Origin: Candidatus Aenigmatarchaeota archaeon
Lineage (GTDB): Archaea; Aenigmatarchaeota; Aenigmatarchaeia; GW2011-AR5
Length of the DNA: 64,000 nucleotides
NCBI GenBank assembly: GCA_016184005.1
Contig: JACPDL010000003.1
Coordinates: forward strand, 1 to 64,000
Reading direction: 5' to 3'
Made by a program: the position numbers and the translations under genes. The notes below the pieces were generated by a model. The model saw nothing but the letters and a program-made list of their open reading frames with translations. It did not search any database and was not told the DNA's origin. Shown piece after piece: positions 14,970 to 23,144 of this stretch; positions within the stretch are counted from its first letter, which is position 1, and each line of letters opens with the position of its first letter.

Positions 14970-16202
14970 ATGCCAGAAATAGTAATAGGCCGCGATGAAG
15001 AGGACTCAAGGAAATACGGCACAGAAGGCACATTAAGCATAGGCAAGCACCTCGTAGGCACAGGCGAGGAAACTCATCTCACAACGCCCGTGCTTCTTGA
15101 CGTCTTGCGGCCGCACGTTATAACATTGACTGGCAAGAGAGGCGAGGGCAAAAGTTATTCAATGGGGATAATTGCAGAAGAAATATTCAAGCTGCCCGAG
15201 AAAATAAAAAAGAATCTTTGCTGCATAATCATAGATACACAGGGCATATTCTGGACAATGAAGTCGCCTGACGAAAGGGAACTGGCACTGCTCAATACAT
15301 GGGGCATGAAACCGCGCGGTTTTCCTGTAGATGTTTTTGTTCCTGAAGGGCAGGAAAGATTATTCTCGCAAGCAGGGGTCGATTTTGACGGCGTGTTTTC
15401 TGTACTGCCGAGCGAACTTGGAATAGAAGACTGGCTGAGCGTATTCGAGCTGAAACCTAACGAGCCATTAGGAGTTCTTCTGCTGAAGGCTTTCTCAAAA
15501 TTGCCGGAGGCTTATAGCATTGACGACATAACTTCCTCTATTGCCCGGCAGGAATTCAACCAGACAGAAAAGCTTGCACTGCAAAACTTCTTCGAGGCTG
15601 CAAAATCATGGGGCATTTTTGGAGAATCGAAAATGCCAAAACTTCTTGAACCGGGAAAAATCTCTGTCATTGACGTCAGCTTGACGCCGCAAAATGTCCG
15701 TGCTTTGCTGCTTGCGCTGATGTCCAAACATATTTTTTCAGAGCGCGTGAAAGCAAGAAGACTGGAAGAATTATCAGAGATAGAGATCACTACATTGAAA
15801 AGAACGCCGATGCCGTGGATACTCATTGATGAGGCTCACAACTTTCTGCCTGATGATTCTGCAACTGCTGCAACCGAAATCCTTTCCACGCTGATAAAGG
15901 AAGGAAGGCAGCCGGGCATCACGCTCGTTTTTGCGACGCAAAGGCCCGAAAAGCTTCATCCTGATGCGCTGGCGCAGACAGACATAATCATCTCGCACAG
16001 GCTGACATCAAAAGCAGACGTTGATGCGCTGCGCAGCATCATGCAGACCTACATGCTGTTCGACATTGGCAGGTATCTCAATGAATTGCCAAAAGTAAAG
16101 GGTGTTGCAATAATTCTTGATGATAACTCAGAGCGCATATACAAGATACGCATGCGCCCGCGACAATCATGGCACGCCGGAGCAAGCCCTGTGGCAATAT
16201 AA
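14970..16202 (+). CDS. HerA-type / DUF87 P-loop ATPase
   Basis: 410 residues from ATG at 14970 (earlier codons fall in a repeat). Walker A GKRGEGKS at 55-62, Walker B-like WILIDEAH near 290, and a C-terminal arginine-containing FATQRPEKLHPDAL typical of the FtsK-HerA superfamily. HerA proteins form hexameric motors acting with the nuclease NurA in end resection; no NurA gene is adjacent, so it may be one of the free-standing HerA-like ATPases. The following RelE-like gene has its own TATA-like sequence. Confidence 0.85.
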   Translation: MPEIVIGRDEEDSRKYGTEGTLSIGKHLVGTGEETHLTTPVLLDVLRPHVITLTGKRGEGKSYSMGIIAEEIFKLPEKIKKNLCCIIIDTQGIFWTMKSPDERELALLNTWGMKPRGFPVDVFVPEGQERLFSQAGVDFDGVFSVLPSELGIEDWLSVFELKPNEPLGVLLLKAFSKLPEAYSIDDITSSIARQEFNQTEKLALQNFFEAAKSWGIFGESKMPKLLEPGKISVIDVSLTPQNVRALLLALMSKHIFSERVKARRLEELSEIEITTLKRTPMPWILIDEAHNFLPDDSATAATEILSTLIKEGRQPGITLVFATQRPEKLHPDALAQTDIIISHRLTSKADVDALRSIMQTYMLFDIGRYLNELPKVKGVAIILDDNSERIYKIRMRPRQSWHAGASPVAI

Positions 16203-16238
16203 GTGAAACTTAAATTCTAGGAATCAAATAAACTTGTA

Positions 16239-16502
16239 ATGTATAAAATTTTAATAGCTGATAGTGTTGAAAAATATATTGATAGATTGGATATCAAAGA
16301 AAGGACCAGAATATTGAAAAGGCTTGAAATGCTTTCAGAAAAACCTAAATCTGTTGGAGAACCTAGAGGCAGATTTTGGATACTAAAGGTTGGAAGTGGA
16401 GGCTACAGGATATCTTTCAGAATAATTGAAGAGGAAAATATTGTCAGAGTAACAGCAATAGAGCAGAGAAAATCTGAAAGATACAATCAATTCTATCAAT
16501 AA
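16239..16502 (+). CDS. RelE/ParE-family toxin
   Basis: 87 residues: YKILIADSVEKYIDRLD, then ILKRLEMLSEKP, RGRFWILKVGSGGYRISFRI and VRVTAIEQRKSERY, the beta-alpha-beta layout of RelE-type mRNA interferases with the basic/aromatic C-terminal motif. AAACTTAAAT at about 16206-16215 is a promoter candidate 25-30 bases upstream. A 55-residue ORF on the opposite strand overlaps the 3' end. Confidence 0.75.
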   Translation: MYKILIADSVEKYIDRLDIKERTRILKRLEMLSEKPKSVGEPRGRFWILKVGSGGYRISFRIIEEENIVRVTAIEQRKSERYNQFYQ

Positions 16503-16663
16503 ATCTTATACTTCTTTTTGAGCTGATCAAGCGTTTTGAATTTTCCTTTATCTATCTCTTCTTCACCCTTTTCAGATTTTTCAAGGAATCTTATATCTTC
16601 AAGTACCCTAACAAGGGCTGCCACGTCCTCTTTTGGAAGTTTCATTGTTATCATTTTTCCCAT
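16496..16663 (-). CDS. Small putative antitoxin, convergent with relE-like gene
   Basis: 55 residues starting MGKMITMKLPKEDVAALVR and ending TLDQLKKKYKIY: a short beta strand, helix and charged C-terminal tail, as in RelB-type antitoxins with an AbrB/RHH-like N-terminus. It overlaps the last 7 bases of the RelE-like gene on the other strand. Toxin and antitoxin are normally co-directional, so this convergent arrangement is unusual. Confidence 0.5.
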   Translation of the reverse strand: MGKMITMKLPKEDVAALVRVLEDIRFLEKSEKGEEEIDKGKFKTLDQLKKKYKIY

Positions 16664-16724
16664 AGTAATCAGCTTATTAATTCACATAGGCTGCTTATAA
16701 AACTTCTTAATTATCGAACTATAT

Positions 16725-17360
16725 TCAAATTCTTCCAACTAGAAGCAGGAACAGCAAAGGCAGCAGTATCATGACAGCCAGAGTGACCAGAATAATTTTC
16801 ATGCTTTGCTTGAATCCTTTCTCCTTCAGACCGAAAACAAGGCCGACAATAAGGCCGCCGAAGTGGCCGATGTAAGAAATGTTTGCTGCCGGCCCGAAGA
16901 CAAATTCGTATGCATTGTAAATGGCGTAAAACATTCCGAGCAGGGCAAGAGGAACTGGCACGAAAAAAGGATAAAGCGACAGGTCAACCGGCCGGACGAG
17001 CATTCCCACGCCAATAAGTGCAAATATGCCCGCAGACGCGCCTATCGAGACGGTATTGAAGCCGTATATCGGCAATGAAGCGAGATCCCCGGCAAACGCG
17101 CCGAGGAAAAATATGGCCAGCATCTTTGCAGCACCAAGTTCTTTTTCTACCGCAAAGCCGAAGAAAAGCCATATCAATATATTTGAAAGCAGGTGCTCTA
17201 TCCCGCCGTGAAGGAAGATAGAAGTTATGATTACATACGGCCTTTCAAGGAAATTCTGGCCCGAGAAACCATAAGTGTCGAACAGTGCCTCGGTATCCGA
17301 GAATGCCCCGTAAGCGAAGACAGCCAATACGGCAATAATCAGAAGAATTGTAACGCGCAT
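16725..17360 (-). CDS. Rhomboid intramembrane serine protease
   Basis: 211 residues with about six membrane helices. HGGIEHLLSN (51-60) is the rhomboid loop motif, GASAG with catalytic Ser109 and GHFGG with catalytic His166 complete the dyad. Cleaves transmembrane substrates. Shares a divergent promoter region with the secreted-protein gene at 17410. Confidence 0.88.
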   Translation of the reverse strand: MRVTILLIIAVLAVFAYGAFSDTEALFDTYGFSGQNFLERPYVIITSIFLHGGIEHLLSNILIWLFFGFAVEKELGAAKMLAIFFLGAFAGDLASLPIYGFNTVSIGASAGIFALIGVGMLVRPVDLSLYPFFVPVPLALLGMFYAIYNAYEFVFGPAANISYIGHFGGLIVGLVFGLKEKGFKQSMKIILVTLAVMILLPLLFLLLVGRI

Positions 17361-17409
17361 GATTCCCGTTGAAGCTGCAGCTTATAAAGTTTCTGACTCT
17401 AGGATTTTT

Positions 17410-17838
17410 ATGGCATTCAAAAAAGCAGCCGCATTGGCAGGCTTGCTGGTGCTTGCTCCTGCAGGAAGCCATGCTACACACATCACGCAGTATATAGATG
17501 CGGACGGTCCCAGAGTAAATGTAACTCTTGGCAATTTCGCACTTTATAATGATGCAAGATTCGTAGAATATAAGTGCAATGGCTCCAGATGTGTGAGATC
17601 AGAGACTATTCTCAAGGAGAAAAACGACGTATACAGAAGCCAGCGGACAAATAAACCGGTTGCCGCCGATGTCCCAGGAGGCCATATTGCAAGGCCCAGA
17701 TTGCTGACACTTGATTGTGCAAGATCAGCTGCGCTAGCCCAGGAATTTGCCTCGCGAAAATCTGCAAGGGAATGGGCAAGATACATGTCAAATCATCTTG
17801 ATTCTACAGGAATCCTTGCCGGCTGCCCGGAGCCCTAA
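17410..17838 (+). CDS. Secreted hypothetical protein
   Basis: 142 residues from ATG at 17410. Residues 1-22 (MAFKKAAALAGLLVLAPAGSHA) are a Sec signal peptide. The mature part has six Cys in pairs suggestive of disulphides (CNGSRC; CARS; CPEP end). A TATA box, CTTATAAAG at 17382-17390, lies about 25 bases upstream, indicating a leaderless transcript. Family not recognised. Confidence 0.65.
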   Translation: MAFKKAAALAGLLVLAPAGSHATHITQYIDADGPRVNVTLGNFALYNDARFVEYKCNGSRCVRSETILKEKNDVYRSQRTNKPVAADVPGGHIARPRLLTLDCARSAALAQEFASRKSAREWARYMSNHLDSTGILAGCPEP

Positions 17839-17839
17839 A

Positions 17840-17957
17840 GGCAGCACGGCACGCCCTTCAAGCATGAGATTGGCTGGCTGGACTGATACGGAGCCGCTTT
17901 TTTCGGGTCAAAGTTCTTGTTCAGCCTGCCACTTTTTGTGCAAGGCCACTAGAAAAA
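17840..17957. repeat. 118-base structured repeat, copy 1
   Basis: GGCAG at the left and CTGCC near the right pair. The core GCCCTTCAAGCATGAGATTG, GCTGGCTGGACTGATACGG, AGCCGCTTTTTTCGGGTC is identical to copy 2 at 19613-19738, followed by TTTTTGTGCAAGG and ACTAGAAAA. No ORF. It follows directly after a stop codon; could be a small RNA or a non-autonomous element. Confidence 0.7.
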
Positions 17958-18043
17958 GCTTTGCACAATAACCCCGAACTGCACAAAAAAGTCGTTTCTG
18001 AGTAAAAGTGAAACTTAAGTTATTTCATTAGCATATAGCTAAT

Positions 18044-18616
18044 ATGCCTGACAAAGATAGCGTTTCAATGATTCATGAAAATGCAAAAGAAGCAGCGGAT
18101 AGAATAAGCACGGAAATCATGGAGAGCATACATGGAAAGAAGGTTGTTTTATGTGGTTCGGGCTGCGACTCTGCTTGTACTGATACAAATCACCATAGAG
18201 ACTGCTGGCTTCAGAAAAGGAGGTCCCTAAGAGATACGCTAATCGGGGACTTGTTTATCGCCCCCGTTATTCTTGACGATATAATCGACGGAAGGAACCA
18301 TCATGTTACGGAAACAGAGATACGGTTCTGCAAAGACCATGCGGATGCCATTGTTTTATTTACTGGCAATGGACCAGGAATCAATAGGGAGTTTGAGGTG
18401 TTCAGACAGCAGAGAGAACTATTGAAAAAGTTGCTGGTGTTCGTACCTGCAGACTTCTATCCTTATATCAAGCCTGCTTCGGTAGGACCTTTTGCCGAGG
18501 CATTAAATCACTTCAAAATGAGGCAAGGTGGTCTGACTTTTGCGTATAATCCAATGGATATGTATGCGGCGCTTAGAAAGACCTTATTGGATTTCTTTAT
18601 TCTTCCCACTGGCTGA
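18044..18616 (+). CDS. Hypothetical soluble protein, possibly NDT/TIR-like nucleotide-sugar fold
   Basis: 190 residues. KKVVLCGSGCDSACTDTNHH at the start of the fold, then ADAIVLFTGNGPGINREFEVF followed by LLVFVPADFYP. A strand with a small-residue turn followed by an EFE helix and another strand resembles nucleoside 2-deoxyribosyltransferase or TIR-like domains, whose catalytic Glu sits in such a helix. This is a weak fold guess. CATATAGC just upstream is a TATA-like signal. Its 3' end overlaps the convergent HTH gene by 20 bases. Confidence 0.45.
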   Translation: MPDKDSVSMIHENAKEAADRISTEIMESIHGKKVVLCGSGCDSACTDTNHHRDCWLQKRRSLRDTLIGDLFIAPVILDDIIDGRNHHVTETEIRFCKDHADAIVLFTGNGPGINREFEVFRQQRELLKKLLVFVPADFYPYIKPASVGPFAEALNHFKMRQGGLTFAYNPMDMYAALRKTLLDFFILPTG

Positions 18617-18935
18617 TGTTCCCTTCTCTCAAAGCTTCCAGAATTCTTTGACCTCTTTCCGTCAATTCATAATTTACGGCGTCACCAAATCCATGGTTGG
18701 ATACAAGACCTACACTTACCAGAACTTGGATGTCGGCTGCGACGTCTATTTTATCTCTGTTGGTTATCTCGGCAAGCTTCTCTCTATTTATATGGGGATG
18801 TTCTTCTATGATTTCCAATAAAGAGCTTCTTCGTGCATCTTCTAACATCCTGAGTGCAGCGAGGACTTCTTTATTTGACATAGCATTCACCAATGAATAC
18901 TGATTGTCGGACTCGGTAGATAAAGATTTTGGCAT
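18597..18935 (-). CDS. Winged-helix transcription regulator (ArsR-like)
   Basis: 112 residues. NKEVLAALRMLEDARRSSLL, INREKLAEITNRDKIDVAAD and VSVGLVSNHGFGDAVNYELTERG form a winged HTH with the recognition helix around 60-75 and a beta hairpin wing. Convergent with the 18044 gene. No metal-binding Cys pair, so not a metal sensor of the classical kind. Confidence 0.65.
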   Translation of the reverse strand: MPKSLSTESDNQYSLVNAMSNKEVLAALRMLEDARRSSLLEIIEEHPHINREKLAEITNRDKIDVAADIQVLVSVGLVSNHGFGDAVNYELTERGQRILEALREGNISQWEE

Positions 18936-19125
18936 GGCAATATCACATCATCATATATCTATAGAGTGGTTAATTTTCTTAAAGACGAAATAAAGTGCAT
19001 GTCAGCGTACTATGTACGCCTATGTTCGAGCTTGGAGTGGACATAAAGTTTGGAGAAAGATAATTCAACATATAAAAAGGGGTTGAACTACATTATACTA
19101 CAATGAACTCAAAGGAGGTAATAGA

Positions 19126-19557
19126 ATGACAATTGAAAACGTTGAAGGTGCCTTGGAGATAATTGAAAACCATAGAATGGGACTTGATGAGTTAGCAAAA
19201 CTTCATCATAGTATTGGGAAAGATAGACTGGATTTGCTTGATAGAAAAATTAAGACTTTTATAAGCAGAATCTTCCCGGATTATGAAAGAAGACAAAAAG
19301 ACTATTATAACACAGTCCATGCTTTTGGCTTTGCCGTTGTTCGTGAGTATACAGATGCCGAAAAACAGGAAGAATATCAAGACCAGATAAGAAAAACGAT
19401 ACTGTTCGTAGATGATTTAATTGGCGAGCTAAAGGTATATGGCTTAGAATTCGATAAGAAAATAGGCCCCAAGAAAACAGAAACGGTCAAGGAGGTTTCT
19501 GGTGGTATCCCAGGATTAATAAGAGGTAAGTGGAGCAAGACAAAAGAAGAATCATAG
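19126..19557 (+). CDS. Hypothetical alpha-helical protein with strong Shine-Dalgarno
   Basis: 143 residues, highly charged, largely helical (DRLDLLDRKIKTFISRIF; EEYQDQIRKTILFVDDLIG). Not recognised. AAAGGAGGT lies 8 bases before the ATG, an almost perfect Shine-Dalgarno and rare in this window, where most genes look leaderless. That points to acquisition or a leadered transcript. Confidence 0.55.
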   Translation: MTIENVEGALEIIENHRMGLDELAKLHHSIGKDRLDLLDRKIKTFISRIFPDYERRQKDYYNTVHAFGFAVVREYTDAEKQEEYQDQIRKTILFVDDLIGELKVYGLEFDKKIGPKKTETVKEVSGGIPGLIRGKWSKTKEES

Positions 19558-19612
19558 TCATCCCAGAGCGGACGATGAGATGCCTTGGTTAAGTGTTGCT
19601 TAGTGTCCAACA

Positions 19613-19738
19613 GGCAGCCTACACGCAAAGTATCGCCCTTCAAGCATGAGATTGGCTGGCTGGACTGATACGGAGCCGCTTTTTTCGGGTCAAAGTTCTT
19701 GTGCAGGCTGCCAGTTTTTGTGCAAGGCTACTAGAAAA
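19613..19738. repeat. Structured repeat, copy 2
   Basis: GGCAGCCTACAC pairs with GTGCAGGCTGCC (11 of 12 positions), enclosing the same core as copy 1 (17840-17957). Copy 1 retains only GGCAG/CTGCC pairing. Ends TTTTTGTGCAAGGCTACTAGAAAA. Confidence 0.7.
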
Positions 19739-19785
19739 TCATCTGCAACATATATGATCCACTTCAGAAATGCTTTAAGAGTGGT

Positions 19786-19935
19786 TTGAGTAAAGAGGAA
19801 TCAATACGCTTCTGGACAAAGCGTAGAAACATTACAATCTTCAATCCTCTGGACAAGGATTTAGGATTCATGAATTGGACATTTCGGGAATTTGGACAAA
19901 TTACCGATAGGACTGTTTCTTTTGGATATGGGTAA
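19786..19935 (+). CDS. Possible 49-residue ORF or gene remnant
   Basis: TTG start followed by SKEESIRFWTKRRN, then IFNPLDKDLGFMNW and a C-terminal ITDRTVSFGYG. The frame is open for 10 codons upstream without a start and is then closed by a stop in the repeat, so this may be the 3' fragment of a gene truncated by repeat copy 2. Confidence 0.3.
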   Translation: MSKEESIRFWTKRRNITIFNPLDKDLGFMNWTFREFGQITDRTVSFGYG

Positions 19936-19998
19936 TTAGGCTCGAATTTAAAAGAGCTTTTCGATTGCGGGAAATATACTTCCCAGAAGTGAAAAACC

Positions 19999-21237
19999 AT
20001 GTCCGAACACGATGAAAACGTAGCAGCACACGTAGAAGAAATTATAGAGTCAGCTTCTAAACCTACTTCTGAAGCTGCTGTAGAGCCTGTCATTGATGCA
20101 AATCCTGCTCCAGCTGCTGCTCCGTTGCAAGAACACACAGTTGATCATATTATAGCATCTGCTTCGAAGCCTGTTGCGCCGCCGATTGCAAGAAGGGGCG
20201 TAAGCTTTGACAACGTCATTGATTTTGAAGCCCACAAGGCGCGGATCGCAATTTTTGGCTGCGGAGGCGCTGGGAATAATACCGTCACGGCACTGACTGA
20301 AAAGGGCATAGATGGCGCATCGACGGTTGCAATAAACACGGACGCAAAGCACCTTTACGTGAGCAAAGCACACAAGAAAGTGCTCATAGGAAAGAACCTG
20401 ACACAAGGATTGGGTGCAGGCGGTTATCCGGAGGTAGGCAAAAACGCAGCACTTGAGAGCAAAGGAGAGCTCAGGGAATTGCTCAAAGGCGTTGATCTTG
20501 TTTTCATCACATGCGGCCTTGGAGGCGGTACAGGAACGGGTGCAGCCCCTGTCGTTGCACGGATTGCACGCGAAACAGGCGCAATTGTCATAGCAGCCGT
20601 GACGCTTCCATTCAAGCTGGAAGGCGCAAGAATTATCAAGGCAGAAGAAGGCCTTGTCAATCTGCGGCAGGCTTGTGACACGGTCATAGTCATAGAAAAC
20701 CAGAGACTTCTGGAAATTGCAAAGGACATGCCTCTTAAGAAAGCGTTTGCAGTCGCTGATGATCTCATAGCCACGATGATAAAGGGCATATCAGAGACAA
20801 TATCCCAGCCGTCCTTGGTAAACCTGGATTACGCAGACGTAAAGGCGATAATGCATTCAAGCGGAGGGGTTGCTTCCATAGGTTTCGGAGAAAGCGATGG
20901 CGAAGACAGGGCATTTGAATGCATAAACAAGGCACTGAACCATCCGCTGCTTGATGTCGATTACAACGGAGCGACAGGCGCACTTGTACAGGTTATCGGC
21001 GGCAACGACATGAGGCTGGATGAAATCAACCGCATAGGCGAAGTCGTGCAGGAACACCTCTCGCATGATGCGCAAGTAATCTGGGGCGCCCGTGTCCTGC
21101 CAGAACTACAGGGCAAGATCCAGGTCATAACCATAATTACAGGCGTTAAATCACCATACATCCTTGGCCCTTTGTCCAGGGACGAGAAATCAAAAGTCAA
21201 GAAATCCCGGGAGCTCGGGATCGAGATAATAAAATAA
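19999..21237 (+). CDS. ftsZ: Cell-division GTPase FtsZ
   Basis: 412 residues. An Ala/Glu/Pro-rich N-terminal extension of about 75 residues precedes the GTPase: FGCGGAGNN (86-94), the tubulin signature GGGTGTG (175-181), and the T7 loop NLDYAD near 275 with the catalytic Asp. Polymerises at midcell to build the division ring. It is close to bacterial/archaeal FtsZ rather than CetZ. The C-terminus GIEIIK could be the SepF/membrane-tether docking tail. The N-terminal extension is longer than usual. Confidence 0.93.
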   Translation: MSEHDENVAAHVEEIIESASKPTSEAAVEPVIDANPAPAAAPLQEHTVDHIIASASKPVAPPIARRGVSFDNVIDFEAHKARIAIFGCGGAGNNTVTALTEKGIDGASTVAINTDAKHLYVSKAHKKVLIGKNLTQGLGAGGYPEVGKNAALESKGELRELLKGVDLVFITCGLGGGTGTGAAPVVARIARETGAIVIAAVTLPFKLEGARIIKAEEGLVNLRQACDTVIVIENQRLLEIAKDMPLKKAFAVADDLIATMIKGISETISQPSLVNLDYADVKAIMHSSGGVASIGFGESDGEDRAFECINKALNHPLLDVDYNGATGALVQVIGGNDMRLDEINRIGEVVQEHLSHDAQVIWGARVLPELQGKIQVITIITGVKSPYILGPLSRDEKSKVKKSRELGIEIIK

Positions 21238-21251
21238 GCCCCTTTTCGCGG

Positions 21252-21284
21252 AGTGTATGACGCACTAAAGTGCGTCTAATCATT
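21252..21284. repeat. Hairpin after ftsZ
   Basis: GACGCACT-aa-AGTGCGTC just 20 bases past the ftsZ stop. No U-tract follows, so it is more likely a hairpin module than a terminator. Confidence 0.5.
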
Positions 21285-21348
21285 CGAAAAGGCCCTTGGG
21301 TTCAAAAGAAACTCCAAGGATCCTAATATATGAGAAACAGGTGTTTTC

Positions 21349-21462
21349 TCACCATTAGGAGAGAAGGTTGATACGTGCAAAGAGCAAAGCTCTTTGACGC
21401 GTCAGAGAACTTTCAGTTCTCTGCACGAGGAAGAGAACCTAGGTTCTCGACTTATGCTGACC
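21349..21462. repeat. AATAAGTCGAGAACC repeat, copy 2 (reversed) with nested hairpins
   Basis: Reads (reverse of copies 1 and 3) TTAGGAGAGAAGGTTGATA, then a block CGTGCA...TGCACG that encloses CAAAGAGC-aaa-GCTCTTTG and CAGAGAAC-tttca-GTTCTCTG, then GAGAACCTAGGTTCTC and GACTTAT. Compared with copy 3 (46249), the enclosed block is extra: a nested insertion into the repeat. Confidence 0.75.
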
Positions 21463-21470
21463 ACACCCCA

Positions 21471-21545
21471 AAGATAGGCAGTTGGTTTGACTGAAAAGCG
21501 CGAAAGCGTGATTTAGGCCTTGCCAACTGCCTACTCTTTCTTTTT
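21471..21545 (+). other. Long stem-loop with trailing U-rich tract
   Basis: TAGGCAGTTGG pairs perfectly with CCAACTGCCTA, enclosing an inner AAGCGCGAAAGCGT hairpin, followed by CTCTTTCTTTTTT. It could be a small structured RNA with its own terminator or a transcription-end signal for the ftsZ side. No ORF. Confidence 0.4.
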
Positions 21546-21580
21546 TACAAAACTAGCGGAAGCTATGTCAAGAACTTTAA

Positions 21581-21697
21581 ATGATATGCTCTTGATACTC
21601 CCACGACTAAAGTCGTGGGTTTCTGAGAGCATGTCATCCCAACATTGTTTATGTAATATCTGCTGTCTGAAGACAGCAGTTTTAAGCAATGTTGTGG
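21581..21697 (-). mobile_element. IS200/IS605-like non-autonomous element, copy C
   Basis: On the minus strand it follows TTAT and reads CCACAACATTG...CTGCTGTCT-tc-AGACAGCAG...CAATGTTG, then ATGCTCT...CCCACGACT-tt-AGTCGTGGG...AGAGCATATCAT. Same ends and fold as copies A and B, but with different bases in both outer stems that remain paired (ATCTTCT/AGAAGAT in A versus ATGCTCT/AGAGCAT here; AGACATTG/CAATGTCT versus AACATTG/CAATGTT). Located just after the stop of the MgtC-like gene. Confidence 0.75.
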
Positions 21698-21708
21698 ATA
21701 AAGTTTTC

Positions 21709-22926
21709 TTAGATCAGCATTACTACAATCAGCAGCAATGCGAAGCCGGCTGTGAATGCAAGGACTTTCTTTGCCAGTTTGCTTTGCCTGAAGAAGTAGA
21801 TGGTTGCTATGTCGCCAAGCATGCCAGCGATGCTTGCAAGCACGATAGAAACGACGAATACCGGACTGCTTATCGCGCCCTGTGAAAACAGCAATGCCAA
21901 CGATGCTGCAACCGCATAGCCGCTTCCCAGCCCGCCAAGAACGCTTATCGGTATCACTGCCTCAGGCGCATATGACACTGCCATGCGTGAAACAGCGAGC
22001 GTCAGGAAGAAAATCAGGCCGAGATAAAGGGCGGGTTTTATCGCGAATGGCGACTCGAAATCGCGGGTGAAGTTCTTCTTCGGGAATTTCCTGAGGAAGT
22101 AAAATGCGAAAAACAGATACAGCAGAGAAGCACCAATCAGGCCTGCAAAAAGCAGCATTGTCCCTGCCTGTTCTGTGAACAATGATGCCGCAACCATATT
22201 CCTTGCTGTCATTATGACAAAAGCAAGCAGCGAGGAGAATGCAAACAGGTTAAGCAGCTTCTTGTTTTTCTTGTAATTCTGTATATTGGAAATGACAACA
22301 GCGGAAGAGCTGAAAATGCTGCCGAAGAAACTGGAAAGCATGACGCCTTTCTGCTCGCCGAAATGCCGCGTGGCAAGGAAGCCGGCAAATGAAACGACAG
22401 AAACTGCAAGAACAACTCCCCATGCCTCTCTGATGTTGACGCCCAGCAGGACGTAGTCTGGCAGGAACGGGTAGATCACAAAAGCCAGGATTGCAAACTC
22501 CACGGCGTTAAGTATTTCTTTCTCCGAGAGATGGCGGATATTTCCGACAAGCCTGTTTTTCGAGAAAAGCAGGAGAAATATTATTACTGAAGTCGCGATG
22601 GCTTCGCGATAAAACTCCAAAGCCACCATGGAGCCGATAAAATACGTCAATATTATAGTGACAGAAGTGGTTAGTCCCGTGTGTGCCTGGGTTCTTGTCT
22701 TGTACCAGAACAGCGACACAGCCAAAGCGCTTGCAATACCTATGCCCATGGCAAGAATAAGCGGCGAACCATACGTGAACGCAAAGAAAGTGGAGAGCAT
22801 GCCGAACAGGCAGATGAAAGCTGCCGTGCGGACGCCACTGCCCGGCCTGCCCTTGTGGTATTCCCTTTCTAGGCCGATGAAAGCGCCCAGGACAATACTG
22901 AGCAGGATTTTGTCCAGAAGCGGCAT
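21709..22926 (-). CDS. MgtC/SapB - DUF4010 membrane protein
   Basis: 405 residues, about 12 membrane helices. The N-terminal third (LGAFIGLEREYHKGRPGSGVRT) is the MgtC/SapB domain with its conserved ER..H/RP..G.RT motif; the remainder is a DUF4010-type helical domain. MgtC family members influence Mg2+ and phosphate homeostasis, but the transport activity of these fusions is unproven. No riboswitch or leader peptide is seen upstream. Confidence 0.8.
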   Translation of the reverse strand: MPLLDKILLSIVLGAFIGLEREYHKGRPGSGVRTAAFICLFGMLSTFFAFTYGSPLILAMGIGIASALAVSLFWYKTRTQAHTGLTTSVTIILTYFIGSMVALEFYREAIATSVIIFLLLFSKNRLVGNIRHLSEKEILNAVEFAILAFVIYPFLPDYVLLGVNIREAWGVVLAVSVVSFAGFLATRHFGEQKGVMLSSFFGSIFSSSAVVISNIQNYKKNKKLLNLFAFSSLLAFVIMTARNMVAASLFTEQAGTMLLFAGLIGASLLYLFFAFYFLRKFPKKNFTRDFESPFAIKPALYLGLIFFLTLAVSRMAVSYAPEAVIPISVLGGLGSGYAVAASLALLFSQGAISSPVFVVSIVLASIAGMLGDIATIYFFRQSKLAKKVLAFTAGFALLLIVVMLI

Positions 22927-22975
22927 GATTATTTTTAGCCGGAGCGGTTAATAAAGTTGAACAACGCTGCAAGAA

Positions 22976-23143
22976 TCAGCGCATGTAAGGATCGTCAGGA
23001 GCGTAGCCCTTTTTTTCATCGCGTCCGGGAAAAGAAGGCCCGGAAAGAACGTGTTGAGTATATTCTGAAAAATCTCTTTTTTCTTCTTTAGCAGTTGTTG
23101 TTAGCCGCGCTTTTTGAGAAAATAACCTTTTGAAGAATTCCAT
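22976..23143 (-). CDS. Small 55-residue protein downstream of TrmB gene
   Basis: MEFFKRLFSQKARLTTTAK, ending GRDEKKGYAPDDPYMR. The ATG is 1-2 bases after the TrmB stop, so it is surely co-transcribed. Basic amphipathic N-terminus, polar C-terminus, no recognised family. Confidence 0.55.
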   Translation of the reverse strand: MEFFKRLFSQKARLTTTAKEEKRDFSEYTQHVLSGPSFPGRDEKKGYAPDDPYMR

Positions 23144-23144
23144 G

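Noticed and set aside
19764-20138. 124-residue minus-strand ORF
   Set aside because: Overlaps the ftsZ start and the remnant ORF on the other strand and has no recognisable protein features.
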